Positions 44,515 to 52,688 of a DNA stretch of 64,000 nucleotides are shown piece by piece. Positions within the stretch are counted from its first letter, which is position 1. Every line of letters begins with the position of its first letter. The stretch is from an uncultured Prevotellaceae bacterium. Its GTDB lineage: Bacteria; Bacteroidota; Bacteroidia; Bacteroidales; Bacteroidaceae. A program made the position numbers and the translations under genes. Below the pieces are notes generated by a model that was not told the origin of the DNA, did not search any database, and was given only the letters and a program-made list of their open reading frames with translations. The stretch covers positions 1-64,000 of the forward strand of contig CACXFT010000016.1 of assembly GCA_902767045.1 (NCBI GenBank), given 5' to 3'.

Positions 44515-44526
44515 AAGGAGGGGACC
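44482..44526 (+). repeat. Long palindromic element, copy B
   Basis: TTACACGAACCACCCCTAA precedes the perfect 10-bp stem CCCCTCCTTT / AAAGGAGGGG at 44501-44523. The TGA stop of the GSCFA gene lies across the loop (44512-44514). Confidence 0.9.
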
Positions 44527-44630
44527 ACGAGCTTGAGTCTCTCTCCACTTTTCTCTCTCCACTTTTCTCTCTCCACTTTTCTCTCTCCACTTTAAACTCT
44601 CCACTTTAAACTCCATTTGAAACTCCATTT
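44527..44630. repeat. Tandem CTCTCCACTTT and AACTCCATTTG words
   Basis: About six units of CTCTCCACTTTT or CTCCACTTTAAA fill the space between two inverted long elements (copies B and C), ending in two AACTCCATTTG units. Confidence 0.85.
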
Positions 44631-44677
44631 GTAGTCCCCTCCTTTCATAAAGGAGGGGTTAGGGGTGGTTCGTGTAA
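44621..44677 (-). repeat. Long palindromic element, copy C
   Basis: AACTCCATTTGTAGT, then the perfect stem at 44636-44658, then TTAGGGGTGGTTCGTGTAA. It is inverted relative to copy B, so B and C bracket about 100 bases as a mini inverted-repeat unit. Confidence 0.9.
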
Positions 44678-44785
44678 TCAAAACTGTTGCTTTTTACCTA
44701 TAAATAATCCACAGACCCCCACCCCCCTAACTTAGGGGGCTTGTTCTTTTCTTGTTCTGTTAACCTAAATTAACCGTTTTTTTTT
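44678..44785. other. Gap between element C and the 59-residue ORF promoter
   Basis: It contains CCCCCACCCCCCTAACTTAGGG (read in two parts), another degenerate G/C-rich palindrome at about 44716-44738, and otherwise only AT-rich sequence. No ORF of note. Confidence 0.5.
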
Positions 44786-44813
44786 TTTGTTGGCGCAAAA
44801 GTGGTTACTTTTG
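44786..44813 (+). promoter_or_regulatory. Putative promoter of the 59-residue ORF / 1117-residue protein
   Basis: TTTG (44786-44789) and TACTTTTG (44806-44813). The -7 box is perfect; the 16-base spacing is shorter than usual. It is preceded by a run of more than ten Ts. Confidence 0.6.
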
Positions 44814-44878
44814 TCCCGAACTTGGGTTCCTATGTATTTATCTAAACCAATAATAATAATTTAAATAACCTATTCGAG

Positions 44879-45058
44879 ATGAAACGAAACTATTTAAAAC
44901 CTTTGTGCTCCGCCGCACCTATGGACGGCCTGGAACTGATGCAAGGCTCCTTGCGAATTGATCAAACAAACGTGGTAAGAAACTCTGCCGATGCTGGCTG
45001 GGCTCGTGAAATGGAGCCCGTCGAAGGCCCTTCGCAAAACTCTGTCTGGGACGATTAA
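44879..45058 (+). CDS. Small 59-residue protein, likely real
   Basis: A 59-codon frame starts MKRNYLKPLCSAAPMDGLEL and ends QNSVWDD. It follows a promoter box by 65 bases and is the first frame of its transcript. The N-terminal pattern Met-Lys-x-x-Tyr-x-x-Pro is common in small uncharacterised Bacteroidales proteins that precede large exported proteins (my recollection of the group). There is no signal peptide or membrane segment; the middle is acidic and Trp-containing (SADAGWAREMEPVEG). The gap to the next gene is 163 bases. A regulatory or leader role, or a peptide substrate, is possible but not shown. Confidence 0.6.
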   Translation: MKRNYLKPLCSAAPMDGLELMQGSLRIDQTNVVRNSADAGWAREMEPVEGPSQNSVWDD

Positions 45059-45061
45059 AGC

Positions 45062-45089
45062 CCACCCCCAACCCCTCCCGAGGGAGGGG
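45062..45089. repeat. Short palindromic element (CCCCTCCC type)
   Basis: CCACCCCCAACCCCTCCC, GA, GGGAGGGG: an 8-bp perfect stem. The flank after it (AGTGATATGCAGGGG) resembles the flank of the 2884 copy (AATGATAATATGGGG). It follows the small ORF by three bases and might end part of the transcription. Confidence 0.85.
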
Positions 45090-45221
45090 AGTGATATGCA
45101 GGGGAAATGGTGTTACAGGGTTTGTGCTTTTGCCCTTTCAGGGCATTCCTTCCTTTAGGCTTTTAACAAAAGAAAGCAACTAATCAAAAAACAATCAAAA
45201 CAAACAATCAAACAAGACTTT

Positions 45222-48200
45222 ATGAAACGAATTACTACAATATTAACAATGCTTATGCTCGTTTGTATGGGGGCATGGGCTTATTCTACGACATCGGTAA
45301 GTTCAGCCCAGGATTCCAAAGGTAACGCCTTGGTACCTGGTGCTTTTTATCGTATTTTATTGCCATCACGTAGTTCAACAGTTTGCTTGATGCAAATTGA
45401 TAATGTGTATGTTCAGGCGCATAATGGCTTGGGCGCAACAAAAGAATATATGTGGAAAATAGAAGAAGATGCTAATGGAAAGGCTCTTATTTCTAATCCA
45501 GATGGTGGCTATTGGAAGTTTACTGATTATAATGAAGGTAATTCTAAACTCGTTACAAGTGGTACCAGCGACGATTGCACGCATTTCCAAATGGCTTGGT
45601 ATAGCTCAACTTCAAAAACTTTGAATCTTTTTGATCCTGCAGGCGGTTCATATTCGTATGATGGAGTAACGTGTGGAGCTGTACTGAGTAATCATGGAGG
45701 CACTGGAAACTATATGGGTATATATAATGATATATCAGATGCTGGTTCCATATTCAAGTTTGAGCGTTTCTATCGTACTATTTTTACGGTTGAAAGTACG
45801 GATGTAAATGGCGTTGCTGTTGAGAACTACCCATCTACGGTAACAATTAACGGAAATATCACAGTATCAGAATACTACACCAATTCAGATAACCAAATTA
45901 CCAGCTTTTCTACCGTTTATGGAGCAGCATATTATATTGGTGGTGTAGAAAAGACGGCTGAAGAAGTGAAAGATGCTATTAATGCTAATACCGGAACCTT
46001 AACTGTGACTGTGAAACCGAAACCCTTTGTGGCCTCGACAAATGTGAATCCCGCCTATTATGCAATAATGATCTCAGCCAATGCAAACAGCTGGTGGCAG
46101 AATACGAATGGAACAGCCGTGAATTGTGGAGCAGGTCGTACATATCCTGATGTGGCTGCGCGTTCTGAGTGGATTTGGGAGCTGAAACAAAATAGCACAG
46201 TCGGTTACCGAATATACAATACCAGTGCAGGCAAGTATCTGGGAGGACGCACATCAACAGGTGGTGCTTTTACTCTAGGCGATGATGCTTCGGCCAATTC
46301 TTTCAGATCTTATGGTAATGGCGCTACTATCAAATTCAAGGACTATACGAATAATCTATGGATTGACAGGTCTACAGTAAATAGTATTGGTCAGCCTTAT
46401 GCTCACACAAGTGGTCAGCAAATCACATTCTTACGCATGTATAAGGTTACATTTAGCGAGGCGTTAACAGTGAATAGTGTTGGTGATGTGACTACTATTT
46501 ATGTAAAGTCTGATGGTACTGATGTAATTACTCTTCCCAGTGATAAGATTTACAGTATCAATGGCTCAGATGACATGGGTCATGCAGATGCTGAGGCTGC
46601 TATTTCTGCATGCAGTTCTGACCTTACAATTGAAGTCTCTGAGAATACAACCAAAGATGTTACTTATATACTTAAGTGGAGTGATGGAACCACAATTAAT
46701 GCTGGTGTGAGTGTTGAAACAGAATTGCTGTCGCCAGCCTCGGAATTTGTTCCTTCATCTTTTGTCAGCGACTTCACAACACTTAGTTATAGTATCGAAG
46801 AAATCTCGGACGAAACAGATGAGGTTACAGTGACCGCCACATGGAACGGTCCGTTTGAGATATCCCCTGCTTTGTCTGCAGGAAACTTTGCTTCAGGAAC
46901 CAAATGGTATGTGGTGGACATACACTCCAATGCAGGTGATTATACGTGGCAGTATGATGCAAGTAGTCTGGAAATTCAAACTCCAGTTATTGCAAAAGAC
47001 GCGTATGCTAGTTTGACAGATGCAAACTTGTGGTGCTTTATCGGTAACCCCTACGATGGTCTTAAAATTTACAATAAGGCTGCTGGTAGTACATACACTC
47101 TCCGTAAGGAAAAGAATGGTAACACTGTTTCCTATATGTCTACGACTGATGACAGAAACAACTTTAAGGTTTATGCTTCCACTTCCAGCATATCAAGTTC
47201 ATATTGCTTCAAGCTCGATGGGGATGATTTCTATTTAAATCATCAAAGCTCAAGATTGCAGGGGTGGACAGCAAGAGACGAAGGTTCTTCTTGCCGTTTC
47301 TTGCCTAAAGGCAAATATTGTTTGAACTATTTGAATACGCTGAACCTCTCTGCACCGGCTGGGGCTGTTGGCACAAAGGAAGCTGTCACAGAATTAATCA
47401 GAACCTCACTCAGTGCTGTGAAGACAGGGCTGGAGAGCGATCTATACTACATAGAATCTCTCTCGGTAATGGAACAAACACAGCTTTCTGGGATTCTTTC
47501 TACCGTTGCCTCTTCCGAAAATATCACACTTGCCAACGGTTACTGGCGCATCGTGAGTGCTAAGGCTTTCTCCAGTGGTTACAGAGCCTTGGTGTATGAC
47601 CCCAGCTTGACCTCTCCATCCTCCCACGATATCTCTACCACCATTGCCAACTCCATTGTATGGACTACGCTCGATGAAAATAACTATGGTAATATCTTCA
47701 AATTTGCAGGTAGCGATCTCACCTATTCCATTCTCAACTGTAACAAGGGTGAATACCTTTCGGCAGTGAATGGTTCCACTTCGCCCACTCCAACAGACGT
47801 TACATTAACCTCTCTTGGTAGTTGTCAATACAATTTGGCGATTGGTAGTAGCCAGCCCATACATGCACAGGGTTGGAACTGGACCGGTACAAATGGCGGC
47901 ATTACGGGCGACCTTACTGGATTTTCAGGAACAGCCAATTCCCCCTCTGCGTGGTACATCGTGAAAGTGAATAAATTGCCTGTAGGTTTGCATACCATCG
48001 GTGATGTGGCATACGCCTCGCTCTGCCTCCCCTTCGATGTAACCATTAGCAATGCTGATGCCTACACGATGGTAAAGCGTGGAGACTGGTTGGTTCCCAC
48101 TCAGCTTGAAGGAAATCAAGTTCCCGCAGGTACAGCCGTTCTCCTGAAAAATAATCCATCAGTCTATGGTGAAACAGCTTATGCCACCATCAATACGGGT

Positions 48201-48575
48201 GCTGCTTTCAGTACCTCTAATGTGAATGTTTTGCAAGGAACATACGTTCCCAAGGATTTTGCACTCGCAGCAGGAGCTACCGCCGATTACTTCTTAGGAG
48301 TTTATTCGGGTGCTGTTGGCTTCTATCGTGTAGGTGTGGAATCGAAGAGCGGATATTACACACTGGGTGCAAACAAAGCTTACCTGCCTGCAAGTGCCGA
48401 GGCTCGCGGCTTCGCCATCAACTGGGATGATGAGGTTACTGGCATAGGCGACGCTACACAACTAAAGCAGAAAACAGAAAGCAGAAAGCAGGTGTTCGAC
48501 TTGCAGGGTCGCCGTGTGGAGAATCCGCAGCGCGGGCTCTACATTGTGAATGGCCGCAAGGTTGTGGTGAAGTGA
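45222..48575 (+). CDS. Large exported beta-rich protein with sorting-like C-terminus
   Basis: The 1117-residue protein has a signal peptide (about 1-20, MGAWA). The body is Ser/Thr/Gly/Tyr-rich with several trefoil- or lectin-like segments that repeat the pattern YRIYNTSAGKYLGGR (about 335), LKIYNKAAGSTYTLRK (about 625) and YSILNCNKGEYLSAV (about 840), suggesting multiple ricin-like modules. The tail FDLQGRRVENPQRG followed by LYIVNGRKVVVK is the same C-terminal signal as in the glycosidase at 40426. A KQKTESRKQ linker before it is encoded by the CAGAAAGCAGA word. Base composition is AT-richer than that of neighbours, hinting at transfer or relaxed selection. Likely an adhesin or glycan-binding protein; no catalytic domain seen. 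Confidence 0.75.
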   Translation: MKRITTILTMLMLVCMGAWAYSTTSVSSAQDSKGNALVPGAFYRILLPSRSSTVCLMQIDNVYVQAHNGLGATKEYMWKIEEDANGKALISNPDGGYWKFTDYNEGNSKLVTSGTSDDCTHFQMAWYSSTSKTLNLFDPAGGSYSYDGVTCGAVLSNHGGTGNYMGIYNDISDAGSIFKFERFYRTIFTVESTDVNGVAVENYPSTVTINGNITVSEYYTNSDNQITSFSTVYGAAYYIGGVEKTAEEVKDAINANTGTLTVTVKPKPFVASTNVNPAYYAIMISANANSWWQNTNGTAVNCGAGRTYPDVAARSEWIWELKQNSTVGYRIYNTSAGKYLGGRTSTGGAFTLGDDASANSFRSYGNGATIKFKDYTNNLWIDRSTVNSIGQPYAHTSGQQITFLRMYKVTFSEALTVNSVGDVTTIYVKSDGTDVITLPSDKIYSINGSDDMGHADAEAAISACSSDLTIEVSENTTKDVTYILKWSDGTTINAGVSVETELLSPASEFVPSSFVSDFTTLSYSIEEISDETDEVTVTATWNGPFEISPALSAGNFASGTKWYVVDIHSNAGDYTWQYDASSLEIQTPVIAKDAYASLTDANLWCFIGNPYDGLKIYNKAAGSTYTLRKEKNGNTVSYMSTTDDRNNFKVYASTSSISSSYCFKLDGDDFYLNHQSSRLQGWTARDEGSSCRFLPKGKYCLNYLNTLNLSAPAGAVGTKEAVTELIRTSLSAVKTGLESDLYYIESLSVMEQTQLSGILSTVASSENITLANGYWRIVSAKAFSSGYRALVYDPSLTSPSSHDISTTIANSIVWTTLDENNYGNIFKFAGSDLTYSILNCNKGEYLSAVNGSTSPTPTDVTLTSLGSCQYNLAIGSSQPIHAQGWNWTGTNGGITGDLTGFSGTANSPSAWYIVKVNKLPVGLHTIGDVAYASLCLPFDVTISNADAYTMVKRGDWLVPTQLEGNQVPAGTAVLLKNNPSVYGETAYATINTGAAFSTSNVNVLQGTYVPKDFALAAGATADYFLGVYSGAVGFYRVGVESKSGYYTLGANKAYLPASAEARGFAINWDDEVTGIGDATQLKQKTESRKQVFDLQGRRVENPQRGLYIVNGRKVVVK

Positions 48576-48615
48576 TTTACACGGAGAGAGTAGATGAATC
48601 TTAGCTCTAAAGCTC

Positions 48616-48709
48616 AACAGTCTACAGTCTATAGTCTACAGTCTAAAGTCTATAGTCTACAGTCCATAGACTACAGTCTAAAGTCTACAGCCCCATAGGC
48701 TACAGTCAA
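48616..48709. repeat. Tandem CTACAGTCTA/CTATAGTCTA array
   Basis: About nine imperfect 10-base units after the stop of the 1117-residue protein. The units are partly self-complementary (TAGACTA, TAGTCTA), so the array could fold. Confidence 0.85.
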
Positions 48710-48785
48710 CAAACATACTGTCGTGAGACAGCATTCATGAAGCCTTGTGAAAGGCGATTAAGTTATTTGAAATATTAGTTAATGT

Positions 48786-48816
48786 CCCGCGTTCCCCTTT
48801 GGGGCGCGGGCTTTTT
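48786..48816 (+). terminator. Intrinsic terminator downstream of the 1117-residue protein gene
   Basis: CCCGCG-TT-CCCC / GGGG-CGCGGG with a TTT loop and a run of five Ts: a strong GC-rich hairpin, 210 bases after the stop. Confidence 0.92.
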
Positions 48817-48859
48817 GTTATCTGATTGTCCATGTTTAATTATTTTTTGAATATTATTT

Positions 48860-48890
48860 TTTGTCAATCATGATAAAAGTGTTACTTTTG
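48860..48890 (+). promoter_or_regulatory. murF-alr promoter, nearly leaderless
   Basis: TTTG (48860-48863), 19 bases, TACTTTTG (48883-48890), both perfect. The ATG at 48897 is only six bases after the -7 box, so the transcript would start at or within a few bases of the start codon. Confidence 0.7.
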
Positions 48891-48896
48891 CCGATT

Positions 48897-51374
48897 ATGA
48901 AATACGCTATAGAACAGATAACGGCTCTTATTGGTGCCCGGCGCATAGGCAGCAGGGGTGCTCAGGTGGGTTTTCTGCTCACCGACAGTCGTTCGCTTTG
49001 TTTCCCGGAGGAAACGTTGTTTTTTGCCTTGACGACCACCCGCAACGATGGTCATCGTTATATCCCTGAACTTTATCGGCGTGGTGTGCGCAACTTTGTT
49101 ATCTCCCAGCGCGAGGTGGTGGGCGAGCAATATGCCGATGCCAACTTTCTGGTAGTCGATAACACCCTCACCGCCCTGCAGCGGTTGGCCGAGCGCCATC
49201 GCGACGAGTTCGACATTCCCATTGTGGGCATCACCGGTTCAAACGGTAAAACCGTGGTGAAGGAGTGGCTCTACCAGGTGCTCAGAGAGAATCCCAACCA
49301 AGGAGCCTCGCCGGCCATCACCCGTTCGCCGCGCAGCTACAATTCCCAGATTGGTGTACCCCTGTCGGTGTGGCTGTTGGGCGAGAAGAGTCGGGTGGGC
49401 ATCTTCGAGGCCGGCATCAGCCAGCCGGGTGAGATGGAAACCCTGCACGACATCATCCAGCCCACCATTGGTGTGCTCACCCATATTGGTCCGGCGCACC
49501 AAGAGAACTTCCGTTCGGTTGAAGAGAAATGCATGGAGAAGATGCAGCTCTTCCGCGATGCCGAGGCCGTGGTATATTGCACCGACGACGAGGTGGTGAG
49601 CCATTGCATGCGGCGCTCGGGCTATCAGGGAAAGAAAATCGGTTGGTCGCTCAAAGATCAGCAGGCAGCCATGTTTATTTCCAAAGTATCAGATAATTCT
49701 GAAAATTCCGATAACTCAGGGGTCACTGTAAATTATGTTTTCGCCGGGGGGAAAGGTTCGTTCTCCATTCCCTTTGTTGATGACGCTTCGGTTGAGAACG
49801 CTATCACCACCGCTACTGTTGCCCTCTACTTGGGAGTGTCGCCCGACGCACTGGCCGAGCGCATGCCCCAGTTGGAACCTGTTGCCATGCGCTTGGAGGT
49901 GGTAGACGGCAGGCGGGGATGCACCCTCATCAACGACTCTTACAACAGCGACGTGAACTCGCTCGACATCGCCCTCGACTTCATGCAACGGCGGTATGGC
50001 GGCGGCACGCTCATCCTGAGCGACATCTACGAAAGCGGTATGAACCGCCACGACCTCTATCGCCAGGTTTCAGACTTGCTAATGAAGCGGGGCGTGAAAA
50101 AGTTCATAGGCATTGGCACCGACCTTGTGCGTGCCCATGCCACCGAGTGCATCAGACTCTCCGATAACATTGAAACACACTTCTTCGAGTCGGTAGAAGC
50201 TTTCATGGGCAGCGAGGCCTTCACCCATCTGCGCTCAGAGGTGATTCTCATCAAGGGTGCCCGTGCCTTTGGCTTCGACCGCATCACCGACCAGCTGAGC
50301 AACAAGGTTCACGAGACCACACTCGAAGTGAACCTGAACACGTTGGTTGAGAACCTGAACCGCCACCGTGCCTGCTTGCATCCCGACACGAAGATGGTGT
50401 GCATGATCAAGGCCGATGCCTACGGAGCCGGGGCTGTGGAAGTGGCCAAAACCTTGCAAGACCGTGGGGTGGACTATCTTGCCGTGGCCGTGGCCGACGA
50501 GGGAGTGACCCTGCGCCGAGCCGGAGTAACCGCCAACATCATGGTGATGAATCCCGAGATGTCGAGCTTTAAAACCCTCTTTGACTATCGGCTGGAACCA
50601 GAGGTGTATAGCTTCCGCTTGCTCGACGCACTCATCCTTGCCGCCCGCAAGGAGGGTATCACCGGCTGGCCCGTGCACATCAAGTTAGACACTGGCATGC
50701 ATCGCCTTGGCTTCGACCCCGCCACCCAGCTCGACGAACTCATCGACCGACTGCAACATCAGCAGGCTGTTATCCCGCGCAGCGTGTTCTCACATTTCGT
50801 AGGCTCCGACAGCGACCGCTTCGACGACTTCTCTACCCGTCAGTTCGAAATCTTCGACCAGGCCAGCAAGAAACTGCAGGCCGCCTTCCCCCATAAAATC
50901 CTGCGCCACATCTGCAATTCGGCCGGCATCCTGCGCTTCCCCGAGCGACAACTCGATATGTGTAGGCTCGGCATCGGACTCTACGAAAACGTGTCGGCCC
51001 TGTGGACCACCATCCTGCAGCTGCGCCATGTGCCCGCCGGCGACAGCGTGGGCTACAGTCGCAACACCGTGATGGAACGCGACAGCGTGATTGCCGCCAT
51101 TCCCATCGGTTATGCCGACGGCCTCGACCGCATGATGGGCAACCGTCACGGATGCTGCGTGGTGAACGGACAGCGTGCCCCATACGTGGGAAACATCTGC
51201 ATGGATGTGGCACTGGTAGACGTGACCGGCATTGACTGCAACGAAGGCGACCGCGTGCAGGTGTTCGGTCCCGACCTCACCGCCGACGAGGTGGCCGGCA
51301 TGCTCGGCACTATCTCTTACGAAGTGCTCACGTCGGTATCGAACAGGGTGAAGAGGGTGTATTTCGAAGAGTAA
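48897..51374 (+). CDS. Fused MurF (UDP-MurNAc-tripeptide:D-Ala-D-Ala ligase) and alanine racemase
   Basis: The 825-residue cytoplasmic protein joins two steps of peptidoglycan synthesis. Residues 1-440 are MurF-like: substrate loop TDSRSLCFPEETLFFAL, ATP loop GITGSNGKT (about 114), INDSYNSDVNS. Residues 455-825 are a fold-type III alanine racemase: PLP lysine in MIKADAYGAGA (about 505), catalytic Tyr region VGYSRNTV, IPIGYADGLDR, NICMDVALVDV. The fusion is typical of Bacteroidetes. The start MKYAIEQITALIGARRI matches the family; upstream Met codons lie inside the promoter. A low-complexity insert (DNSENSDNSG, about 265-275) in MurF is encoded by a short repeat. Confidence 0.95.
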   Translation: MKYAIEQITALIGARRIGSRGAQVGFLLTDSRSLCFPEETLFFALTTTRNDGHRYIPELYRRGVRNFVISQREVVGEQYADANFLVVDNTLTALQRLAERHRDEFDIPIVGITGSNGKTVVKEWLYQVLRENPNQGASPAITRSPRSYNSQIGVPLSVWLLGEKSRVGIFEAGISQPGEMETLHDIIQPTIGVLTHIGPAHQENFRSVEEKCMEKMQLFRDAEAVVYCTDDEVVSHCMRRSGYQGKKIGWSLKDQQAAMFISKVSDNSENSDNSGVTVNYVFAGGKGSFSIPFVDDASVENAITTATVALYLGVSPDALAERMPQLEPVAMRLEVVDGRRGCTLINDSYNSDVNSLDIALDFMQRRYGGGTLILSDIYESGMNRHDLYRQVSDLLMKRGVKKFIGIGTDLVRAHATECIRLSDNIETHFFESVEAFMGSEAFTHLRSEVILIKGARAFGFDRITDQLSNKVHETTLEVNLNTLVENLNRHRACLHPDTKMVCMIKADAYGAGAVEVAKTLQDRGVDYLAVAVADEGVTLRRAGVTANIMVMNPEMSSFKTLFDYRLEPEVYSFRLLDALILAARKEGITGWPVHIKLDTGMHRLGFDPATQLDELIDRLQHQQAVIPRSVFSHFVGSDSDRFDDFSTRQFEIFDQASKKLQAAFPHKILRHICNSAGILRFPERQLDMCRLGIGLYENVSALWTTILQLRHVPAGDSVGYSRNTVMERDSVIAAIPIGYADGLDRMMGNRHGCCVVNGQRAPYVGNICMDVALVDVTGIDCNEGDRVQVFGPDLTADEVAGMLGTISYEVLTSVSNRVKRVYFEE

Positions 51375-51432
51375 ACAGTGAAGGGTGATGAGTGAACAGT
51401 TTTGATTACCTATAACATTGTTAGGAATATTG

Positions 51433-52533
51433 ATGAAGAATAAAGCGCATAGAAGAGTTTTGCTGTTGCTGGCTGCGCTGTTGGCATGCTGTGTAACGGC
51501 CGATGCACAGCTGTTCAAGAAACTGAAGAAGAAAAAGAAGAAACAACCCGTTGAGGCTGTTGCCGATGTGCCGCAAGCGGTGAACACCGACTCCCTGCAG
51601 ATGGCCATGGCCGATATACACACCTGTGCCGACAACCATTTCAACCGGAACGCCTTCCTCGGCATCCCCATGGGCCTATCGGCCAAGGGATTCCACACCC
51701 GGCTGGTGGCTCAGGGCTTCAGTGAACCTGCCCACCAACAGAACTACTTCTATCTCTATCAGGGGAAGACATTCGGTGCCGATGCCCGGCTCTACCTGCT
51801 CAAGAGCGACAGCACAGCCATGGTGTATGGCGTGAGCGTGGAAGAGACCGCGGCCGGACTCAGCGAGCAGTCGGCCCGCCAGCGTTTCCAAGAACTGAAG
51901 GCACAGCTCTCGAAGGTCTATGGCGATGGCTATGTGTGCAGCAGAGGTGAGGAATATGTGATTACCACTCCGCTTGGCGCGGTCTCGCTCCACTACGAGC
52001 GTGTGGCCGGCGGCGGGGGCTACAGCATAGGGTATCAGATTGATGATGCCAAAGCATATAGCGATGCCTACCGAGAGATGGCCGACCCCGCAGGCGAAGA
52101 GCTTCCGCGAAACATCGATGCCGGCGGATTGGCCGACACGCCCTGCCATTCGGCAATAGCAGAACTGGCACAACTGCTCATGCTGGCCGGTTCGCCCCAG
52201 AAAGCGAAACCATTGCTGGCAACCTACGACTATAAAGTAGGGCGCGAGACTGCCGCACAACTGCCTGCCACCTTCAGCATGGGCAATGGCTATCAGGCGC
52301 GGGCAACCATCACCAAGCGCGGCAAAGCCATCACAGCAGTTGCCATCACCGCTAACGACCGTGCCGAACTCGTTCGCGACGACCTGCTCCGCCTGGGCTT
52401 CACCGAAGAGGGAACGACTTTCGTCAGCGGCTCTCTGAAAGCAACGCTCACCCAGAATAAACAGGAACAGCAAGTGCTCAGCATGAGCAAAAATGTGCCT
52501 GCGAAGAAGGGTGGACGGAAGAGAGGGAAATAA
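51433..52533 (+). CDS. Exported protein of unknown function
   Basis: The 366-residue protein has a basic N-terminus and hydrophobic signal (MKNKAHRRVLLLLAALLACC...ADAQ), possibly with a Cys but no good lipobox. A very basic stretch LFKKLKKKKKKQP follows the signal. The rest is soluble, with IPMGLSAKGFHTRLVAQGFSEP (in two parts) and a later duplicate-like GNGYQARATITKRGKAI. I cannot name the family. It starts 58 bases after murF-alr; the C-terminus is again basic (KKGGRKRGK), so it may contact membranes or nucleic acid (speculation). Confidence 0.6.
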   Translation: MKNKAHRRVLLLLAALLACCVTADAQLFKKLKKKKKKQPVEAVADVPQAVNTDSLQMAMADIHTCADNHFNRNAFLGIPMGLSAKGFHTRLVAQGFSEPAHQQNYFYLYQGKTFGADARLYLLKSDSTAMVYGVSVEETAAGLSEQSARQRFQELKAQLSKVYGDGYVCSRGEEYVITTPLGAVSLHYERVAGGGGYSIGYQIDDAKAYSDAYREMADPAGEELPRNIDAGGLADTPCHSAIAELAQLLMLAGSPQKAKPLLATYDYKVGRETAAQLPATFSMGNGYQARATITKRGKAITAVAITANDRAELVRDDLLRLGFTEEGTTFVSGSLKATLTQNKQEQQVLSMSKNVPAKKGGRKRGK

Positions 52534-52546
52534 GTAATAGGTGAAG

Positions 52547-52600
52547 TTACACGAACCACCCCTAACCCCTCCTTTATGAAAGGAGGGGACTACAAATGGA
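52547..52600 (+). repeat. Long palindromic element, copy D
   Basis: TTACACGAACCACCCCTAA, the perfect 10-bp stem at 52566-52588 with a 3-base loop, then ACTACAAATGGA. It shares both flanks with copy C, which defines the unit as about 50-57 bases. Confidence 0.92.
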
Positions 52601-52634
52601 GGCTTCTTGAGGACTACAAATGGAGGCTTCTTGG
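52587..52634. repeat. 24-base tandem duplication
   Basis: Two units of GGACTACAAATGGAGGCTTC plus TTGA or TTGG. The unit starts inside element D and copies its right flank. Confidence 0.9.
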
Positions 52635-52688
52635 GAACTATAAACTTACGAAATAAACGAAAACAAACAATAAAACAACTACAACCTT

